This document shows positions 59,376 through 64,000 of a DNA stretch of 64,000 bases, piece by piece. Under the pieces are notes generated by a model that was not told the DNA's origin, made no database searches, and worked only from the letters and a program-made list of their open reading frames with translations. Every line of letters begins with the position of its first letter. Position 1 is the stretch's first letter. The stretch comes from Mesocricetibacter intestinalis. Its GTDB lineage: Bacteria; Pseudomonadota; Gammaproteobacteria; Enterobacterales; Pasteurellaceae. The position numbers and the translations under genes are program-made. The stretch covers positions 310,001-374,000 of the forward strand of contig NZ_SNYQ01000001.1 of the NCBI RefSeq assembly GCF_004363295.1. Reading direction: 5' to 3'.

Positions 59376-60578
59376 TTAAGGCAGTTTTGCCAGCACCGCA
59401 TAACCTGCGCTTAGCCCTTCAAGCTGATATTGGCTGTCGGCGCAAATAAATACCGACTCTCCCCGGCTCAGAGAAAGTGCGGTGGAATTTTGTCGGATTT
59501 TTATTTCGCCTTCCATAACCAACAGAATGGCAGCGTTTTCCGCTTTAGCCTGATAAGATTCCCCCTGTTGATAAGGGATATTTTCCAGAGCAAAATCCCG
59601 TGCGGGAGTAGGATAAGTAAAGCCTGCCCGGTCTTGCGGCGCCGGCGCAATAATCTGAGGTTCCACTTCGCGGCAGTTTACAACCTGTAGTAAAGCGGCG
59701 ATATCCACATGTTTCGGCGTCAGACCGCCGCGGATCACATTATCGGAACAGGCCATCAGCTCAATATTCTGCCCGCGCAGATAAGCGTGCGGAATCCCCG
59801 CATCTTGAAAAATACCCTCGCCTTTTTTGGTATGTACGATATTAAACAGATAAAAACAAATCAGGCCCGGATCCAATTTAGTAAGCGGAATTTGCATGGC
59901 TTGCAGGCAATACAGCAGCCAGTAATCCGGGTTGTCCTCCTTGAGTTCGCCCTTGTCGTAGGCGGCTTGATTCGCTTTAATAAGAGGTAACAGCCAGGCG
60001 GACAAATGCGCCTGATCCGCCTGCATAATATGGGCGTAGAAGCTGTGTAAATCCTGCGTTTCCAATTGTTGGGCCAGAGGCTGCAGGGAAGGGCGGGCAT
60101 TCAGGCATTGGAGAATTTTATCTCGGCTTTTAAAGCCGTGTAACAGCCAGAAATCCGATAAGGCGATCATCATTTCCGGTTTATGATTATTATCTTTATA
60201 AGTACGTTTCGGATCCGTTAAAGGAATACCCTTGGCATTTTCCGCAGCGAACCCGGCTTCCGCCTGCTGTTTGGTCGGATGTAACTGAATGGATAGGGGT
60301 TGTGCCACATCTAGGATTTTCAGTAAATAAGGGAGTTCGTTGCCGAACTCGCTACGGCTGCCTTGCCCCAGCGCCTGCGGATGTTCATGTAAAAATTCGT
60401 TCAAATTTTGTAACTGCCCTTCGATTTCAATAATCGAGGGCGAAGAAGAATGGGCGCCAAGCCATAATTCCGCATAATGGCTTTGCTTTTTTTCCTGATT
60501 CAGTAATTGTGGGATATATTCGCTTCCCCCCCAAATATAATGCTGTAGGCTACCTTTGAGTCTATAGATTCCGCTCAT
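59376..60578 (-). CDS. manA: Mannose-6-phosphate isomerase
   Basis: Zinc enzyme that converts mannose 6-phosphate, made by the ManXYZ PTS, to fructose 6-phosphate. It is 400 residues. Zinc ligands lie in SIQLHPTKQQAEAGF near residue 98, HKPEMMIAL near 133 and GIPHAYLRGQNIELMA near 265. The frame is open 29 codons further upstream, but 60578 gives the family start MSGIYRLKGSLQHYIWGG with AAGGA upstream. It lies one base after the yobD-like stop and is downstream of manXYZ on the same strand. An uptake signal lies at 59475-59483. Confidence 0.95.
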   Translation of the reverse strand: MSGIYRLKGSLQHYIWGGSEYIPQLLNQEKKQSHYAELWLGAHSSSPSIIEIEGQLQNLNEFLHEHPQALGQGSRSEFGNELPYLLKILDVAQPLSIQLHPTKQQAEAGFAAENAKGIPLTDPKRTYKDNNHKPEMMIALSDFWLLHGFKSRDKILQCLNARPSLQPLAQQLETQDLHSFYAHIMQADQAHLSAWLLPLIKANQAAYDKGELKEDNPDYWLLYCLQAMQIPLTKLDPGLICFYLFNIVHTKKGEGIFQDAGIPHAYLRGQNIELMACSDNVIRGGLTPKHVDIAALLQVVNCREVEPQIIAPAPQDRAGFTYPTPARDFALENIPYQQGESYQAKAENAAILLVMEGEIKIRQNSTALSLSRGESVFICADSQYQLEGLSAGYAVLAKLP

Positions 60579-60579
60579 T

Positions 60580-61071
60580 TTATCCTTCCTTATGTTGCTT
60601 CCGAGATTGATCTTTATAGCCGCCGAAAAAAGCCACAATCCGCTCCGTATCCTGAGGATCGGCAACTAATGCCAGCAGGCGTTTACCGTTTTTCAGATCG
60701 ATAACGATGACATTTCCGTCGGCCAGATTTACCGCCCGGATTTTATCATATTCGAAGTACAGATTAGCGAAGAAAAAACCGGCTTTTTTCAGAATCAGCA
60801 CCGGGGAGCGGATAAAGGCGGCATACAGACTGAGCAATACGCAGCCGGCCAACAGAAAAAGACTGAGGGAAGCTATGCCTTCTCCTTGCAGGTATGCCTG
60901 ATAAATCAGCAGGAGTAGCAGTCCGATAAAGATGGCGGTATCAAGTTTCGCCTGCTTTTTCAGACGTACTTTAACTAAGGTTTTACCTTTGAGCCGATCC
61001 ATACCGAATTGATCATATAAGGTGTAAATCAAGAAAATTAAAATGGCGAGAATGAGCATTATATTAAGCAT
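60580..61071 (-). CDS. yobD: YobD/UPF0266 (DUF986) family membrane protein
   Basis: A 163-residue inner-membrane protein with three hydrophobic segments (about 2-17, 47-61 and 68-87) followed by a soluble C-terminal part. IYTLYDQFGMDRLKGKTLL-like opening and KKAGFFFANLYFEYDKIRAVNL near residue 95 match E. coli YobD, which also lies next to manXYZ. Function is unknown; the repeated linkage with the mannose PTS and here with manA suggests a link to mannose or glucose uptake. It lies between the manZ terminator and manA. Confidence 0.85.
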   Translation of the reverse strand: MLNIMLILAILIFLIYTLYDQFGMDRLKGKTLVKVRLKKQAKLDTAIFIGLLLLLIYQAYLQGEGIASLSLFLLAGCVLLSLYAAFIRSPVLILKKAGFFFANLYFEYDKIRAVNLADGNVIVIDLKNGKRLLALVADPQDTERIVAFFGGYKDQSRKQHKEG

Positions 61072-61100
61072 ATTGAACAGCCAAGAGGAAGCGTAGAAAT

Positions 61101-61127
61101 AAAAAAAGCACGGGCCGAAGCCCGTGC
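61101..61127 (-). terminator. Terminator after manZ
   Basis: GCACGGGC and GCCCGTGC form a perfect 8-base stem with a 4-base loop; the A run at 61101-61107 is the T run on the minus strand. It separates manXYZ from yobD-manA, so expression of these may need readthrough or another promoter. Confidence 0.9.
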
Positions 61128-61140
61128 GGAAAGTAAATGC

Positions 61141-61977
61141 TTAGGCCAGAAAACCTGTCCAGGCACCGAAGATGCCGATAACAAAGAAACCGACGATAAT
61201 CCAGAGTGCGTTGACCCGATTGCGCAGCAGCCACATACAGGCGAAGGTCAGCAGCAATGGCAGCAGGCCCGGCATCAGGCTGTCGAGAATGCCTTGTACG
61301 GTAGTGATTTCAGTGGTTCCGTCCTGCTTCTGAATATTGGAAACCACCAAAGGAACATTAATGCTGGTCCATTTCTGTACCAATGCCCCCATAATAAACA
61401 AACCGAGGATGGAAGCCCCTTCGGTTAATTTCTGTAATAAACCGCCGCTCATATCCTGCACAACGTTTAAACCTTTTTTATAACCATAGGTTACACCGAA
61501 GTAACGGGTTGCTAAACGCACCAAGTTGAACAGCACGAAAAACAGTATCGGGCCGAGAATATCACCGTTTAAAGCGATGCCGCCGCCCAATGCCGCGAAT
61601 ACGGGACGGGCGGTTCCCCAGTAAATAGGATCGCCCACTCCGGCCAAAGGCCCCATCAGACCGACTTTAATACCGTTAATCGCCGCATCGTCGATCTCCT
61701 TACCATTGGCACGTTCTTCTTCCATAGCAATGGTTACGCCGAGTACCGGAGCGGCAACGAAAGGCTGGGTATTAAAAAATTCCAGGTGGCGCTTAATCGC
61801 ATCTTTACGTTCCTGAGAATTAGGATCCGGATATAAGCGTTTGATAACAGGAACCATAGAATAGGCGAAACCTAATGCCTGCATACGTTCAAAGTTCCAA
61901 GAGCCCTGAAAAAGGTTAGAGCGAAGTACGACGGCGTTCAAATCGCGTTGTGTAACTTTTTTTAATTCCGTTGTCAT
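61141..61977 (-). CDS. manZ: Mannose PTS system EIID component
   Basis: Membrane subunit of the mannose-family phosphotransferase, forming the sugar channel with ManY. It is 278 residues. VLRSNLFQGSWNFERMQALGFAYSMVP near residue 17, RHLEFFNTQPFVAAPVLGVT and GIKVGLMGPLAGVGDP are family signatures. The frame also has an ATG at 61992 overlapping the manY stop, but ATG 61977 has GGGGA seven bases upstream and is preferred. A terminator follows. Confidence 0.95.
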   Translation of the reverse strand: MTTELKKVTQRDLNAVVLRSNLFQGSWNFERMQALGFAYSMVPVIKRLYPDPNSQERKDAIKRHLEFFNTQPFVAAPVLGVTIAMEEERANGKEIDDAAINGIKVGLMGPLAGVGDPIYWGTARPVFAALGGGIALNGDILGPILFFVLFNLVRLATRYFGVTYGYKKGLNVVQDMSGGLLQKLTEGASILGLFIMGALVQKWTSINVPLVVSNIQKQDGTTEITTVQGILDSLMPGLLPLLLTFACMWLLRNRVNALWIIVGFFVIGIFGAWTGFLA

Positions 61978-61991
61978 GTTATTTATCCCCA

Positions 61992-62795
61992 TTAATCTAA
62001 TCTGTTGTCTAGATCGTTATTGGTATTGGAAACGATCTGTACCGCTTGTTTGCTCTGGTTGTATTTCGGATGAAGCTGAATGTAGATCAGCGCCATAATT
62101 GTGCCCAGTACACCCAATGCGACTAAGTTGAAATCGGTGAAAGCGGCGATAACGAATCCGGCATAGAAGAACGGCATGAGGTGGCCTGCGCGCATCATAT
62201 TAATCACCATGGCGTAACCCACAACGGCAATAAAGCCGCCGGCAATTTTCAGACCTGTAGTAACTACTTCAGGAATGGCATTCAGCATACTTTGAACCGT
62301 ATCCGTACCGGCGGTAAGCGCTACCACTAAGGCCGGAATGGCAATACGCATAGCCTGTAAAATCAGTGCGCTGCAATGAATCCAGTCCAAGCGGTTAAGA
62401 TTACCGTCTTGAATGGATTTATCTGCGGCATGTTGGAAACCGACGGTAATTGCGCGTACCACATAAGTGAGTACCTGACCCGCTGCGGCCAACGGAATGG
62501 CGATGGCGATACCGGTAGAAATATCCTGCCCGCCCACAATCACCAGAATGGTGGAAACCACGGAAGCCAGAGCGGCATCCGGCGCTAAGGCGGCGCCGAT
62601 ATTCATCCAGCCGAGGGCGAGTAATTCAAGGGCGCCCCCCACCTTAATCCCGGTGGTAATATCGCCTAATACCAGACCGATCAGCGTACAAGCCACCAAC
62701 GGACGGTGAGTTTGGAATTCGTCAAGAATGGATCCCATCCCCGAAATACAGGCGATGAGAAAAACAAGGACAATCTGTAGCGTTGAAATTTCCAT
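61992..62795 (-). CDS. manY: Mannose PTS system EIIC component
   Basis: Main sugar-translocating membrane subunit of the mannose PTS; 267 residues with several membrane segments. It opens MEISTLQIVLVFLIACISGMGS. GDITTGIKVGGALELLALGWMNIGAALAPD near residues 44-73 is the family signature. It lies 11 bases after manX. In many bacteria ManYZ also serve as receptors for bacteriocins or phage lambda DNA entry. Confidence 0.96.
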   Translation of the reverse strand: MEISTLQIVLVFLIACISGMGSILDEFQTHRPLVACTLIGLVLGDITTGIKVGGALELLALGWMNIGAALAPDAALASVVSTILVIVGGQDISTGIAIAIPLAAAGQVLTYVVRAITVGFQHAADKSIQDGNLNRLDWIHCSALILQAMRIAIPALVVALTAGTDTVQSMLNAIPEVVTTGLKIAGGFIAVVGYAMVINMMRAGHLMPFFYAGFVIAAFTDFNLVALGVLGTIMALIYIQLHPKYNQSKQAVQIVSNTNNDLDNRLD

Positions 62796-62806
62796 AATAG
62801 TTTCCC

Positions 62807-63784
62807 TTAGACTAAATTATTTTTCTGTAGTAAATCCATCATATATTGACGCGCATCATTGGATACTTTGCGAACATCAAGCTCAATGCCCATGGCGTCA
62901 ATTGCCTTAAAGGCGGCAATATCCTGGTCATTTACGGATACCGCACTGGTAATCATCTGTTTTCCTTCTTTATAGGCCATGCCGCCGATATTGACGGAAG
63001 GCATGCTTACCCCGGCTTGCAGTAATGTCAGGACGTCGCTCGGATTGGTGAATAACAACATTACCCGTTCGCCGGCGTATTCCGGGTTGTTATACACGCG
63101 AATCATTTTATCCACCCCGACCACATGGGCGGTAACGCCGGGAGGCGCTACGCTTTTCAGCATTGTGGAACGAACGCTGTCTTTCGCCACATCGTCATTT
63201 ACCACGATAATACGGCTGACTTGGCTTTCTTTGGTCCAGCGCGTCGCCACCTGACCGTGGATCAAGCGGTCATCGATACGCGCCAGCCCGATCACCATGT
63301 TGCCTTCGGCATGGGGTTGCGCCGCCGCTGTTTGAGTTGCAGGTTGCGGACTCGGCGGGGTTTGTACGGGAGCGGCTTCGGCTTCCTGGTAGCGCAATGC
63401 GCGTACACCGCTGCGCCCGGTTTCCAGCGCGATAGCCGTGAGTTCTTGCAGTTCCGGCCCGTCATCACGCGCCATAAAGGTTTCCACCAGCATAGGTATA
63501 TTGACTCCGGCGATAACCTCCATATTCTCCTTACCTTCAGCGACCCGGTTTGCCGCATTAAAGGGACTGCCGCCCCAGGTATCGACCAAAAACAGCACCT
63601 GCTCGCATTGAGACAGCGGCCCGGACAGTTTTTCCTGATATTTGCTCATGATGGTTTCTGCGTTTTCACCGGGCACAAAATCAACGGTTGCAACGTTTTC
63701 CTGCTCACCGATAAGCATTTCCGTGGTTTTCAACAGCTGTTCCGCTGCTACGCCGTGGGTTGCGATGATAATGGCTATCGTCAT
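62807..63784 (-). CDS. manX: Mannose PTS system EIIAB component
   Basis: Cytoplasmic phosphotransfer protein of the mannose PTS, taking phosphate from HPr and passing it to the incoming sugar. It is 325 residues. The IIA domain (1-135) has the phosphohistidine His10 in IIIATHGVAAEQ. A linker of about 30 residues rich in Pro, Gln and Ala joins it to the IIB domain, whose phosphohistidine is in DDRLIHGQVATRW near residue 180. AAGGAG precedes the ATG at 63784; 13 upstream codons are open. A CRP-type site lies upstream. Confidence 0.96.
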   Translation of the reverse strand: MTIAIIIATHGVAAEQLLKTTEMLIGEQENVATVDFVPGENAETIMSKYQEKLSGPLSQCEQVLFLVDTWGGSPFNAANRVAEGKENMEVIAGVNIPMLVETFMARDDGPELQELTAIALETGRSGVRALRYQEAEAAPVQTPPSPQPATQTAAAQPHAEGNMVIGLARIDDRLIHGQVATRWTKESQVSRIIVVNDDVAKDSVRSTMLKSVAPPGVTAHVVGVDKMIRVYNNPEYAGERVMLLFTNPSDVLTLLQAGVSMPSVNIGGMAYKEGKQMITSAVSVNDQDIAAFKAIDAMGIELDVRKVSNDARQYMMDLLQKNNLV

Positions 63785-63857
63785 ACAGACTCCTTGCTCC
63801 TTATTTAAAAAATAGTGCGGCATTTTATCCCTAAAAGCCTCGGGATTGCACGGAAAC

Positions 63858-63873
63858 GAAAATATATATTTTC
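63858..63873. repeat. 16-base perfect palindrome GAAAATATATATTTTC before manX
   Basis: A perfect AT-rich palindrome just downstream (in the manX direction) of the CRP-type site. It could be an operator or a melting site; no regulator can be named. Confidence 0.4.
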
Positions 63874-63878
63874 AAAAT

Positions 63879-63894
63879 TTTGAAGCCGATCACA
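63879..63894 (-). promoter_or_regulatory. CRP site of the manXYZ operon
   Basis: On the minus strand TGTGATCGGCTTCAAA has one perfect half-site and one mismatch, inside A/T-rich flanks as in the CRP consensus. TAAAAT (complement of 63822-63827) would place the centre about 71 bases before the start of transcription, a class I position. cAMP-CRP control of manXYZ is established in E. coli. Confidence 0.65.
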
Positions 63895-63959
63895 TTTTCA
63901 TGAATTTTCATTGTCATTAGTGTAAAAACTCAAAGGGAAATCGAAAGCCGGCAGGGCGC

Positions 63960-63981
63960 ATAGATATAAAATAGATATAAA
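63960..63981. repeat. 11-base tandem repeat at the right edge
   Basis: ATAGATATAAA occurs twice head to tail. It lies next to the terminator at the window edge. No function is evident. Confidence 0.5.
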
Positions 63982-64000
63982 AACGGCGCCAATAGGCGCC
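63979..64000 (-). terminator. Probable terminator of a minus-strand gene beyond the right edge
   Basis: GGCGCC, AATA, GGCGCC form a hairpin whose minus-strand reading is followed by GTTTTTATAT. It would end transcription coming from outside the window and isolate manXYZ. Confidence 0.6.

Noticed and set aside
63125-63808. A 227-codon frame opposite manX
   Set aside because: Fully antisense to a clear manX with conserved motifs; composition reads like reverse-strand translation.

Overview
The window is ordinary chromosomal DNA of a gammaproteobacterium of the family Pasteurellaceae. The clearest signs are many copies of the Haemophilus-type DNA uptake signal (AAGTGCGGT or its complement, at least 16 copies in 64 kb when about 0.5 is expected by chance), a ComEA competence protein behind a Sxy/CRP-S-type site, an ArcB without a PAS domain, and protein sequences close to those of Haemophilus and Pasteurella. 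A fumarate reductase operon, aconitase B, a full leucine pathway, ribose uptake and a mannose PTS together would fit a rumen-type succinate producer such as Mannheimia/Basfia succiniciproducens. That species guess is inference. I see no phage, insertion sequence, CRISPR array, rRNA or tRNA.

Layout. 1-6.3 kb: start of yajQ, serB, divergent ytjB, glpT with a perfect FNR box, a zinc-type CDF exporter, and a three-gene minus-strand operon (secreted transglutaminase-like protein, MerT-like and MerP-like proteins). 6.6-15.3 kb: rpsT (UUG start), then murJ, an EamA transporter, ribF, ileS, lspA and ispH. 15.5-18.9 kb: comEA, then mreBCD. 19-23.9 kb: leuABCD on the minus strand, with a leucine-rich leader peptide, attenuator and near-consensus promoter. 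24.2-31.5 kb: cytochrome c maturation genes ccmABCDEFGH plus ccmI. 31.6-38.3 kb: yaeR-like, a small lipoprotein, a long-chain acyl-CoA synthetase, acnB and a membrane-anchored metallophosphoesterase. 38.6-44.6 kb: rbsDACBKR with a CRP site and a perfect RbsR operator. 44.6-51.2 kb: epmA, divergent frdABCD, arcB. 51.3-58.7 kb: suhB, trmJ, iscR-iscSUA-hscBA-fdx-iscX with an IscR type-1 site. 58.8-64 kb: sodC, manA, yobD-like and manXYZ.

The genes form several functional groups. Anaerobic respiration and its redox control are represented by frdABCD, arcB, FNR-type sites at frd and glpT, and the ccm genes. Sugar uptake under carbon-catabolite control is represented by rbs and man, each with a CRP-type site. 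Iron-sulfur cluster assembly (isc) supplies clusters to FrdB, AcnB, LeuC and IspH, all encoded in this window. Envelope growth is represented by murJ, mreBCD and lspA.

No wholly new system stands out. The most useful leads are the transglutaminase/MerT/MerP operon facing a CDF exporter, the leu attenuator, the regulatory sites deduced from sequence, a recurring one-base uptake-signal variant (AAGAGCGGT), a lone Actinobacillus pleuropneumoniae-type uptake core (ACAAGCGGT) between ccmA and ccmB, and a possible micro-ORF with a strong ribosome-binding site between ccmC and ccmD.
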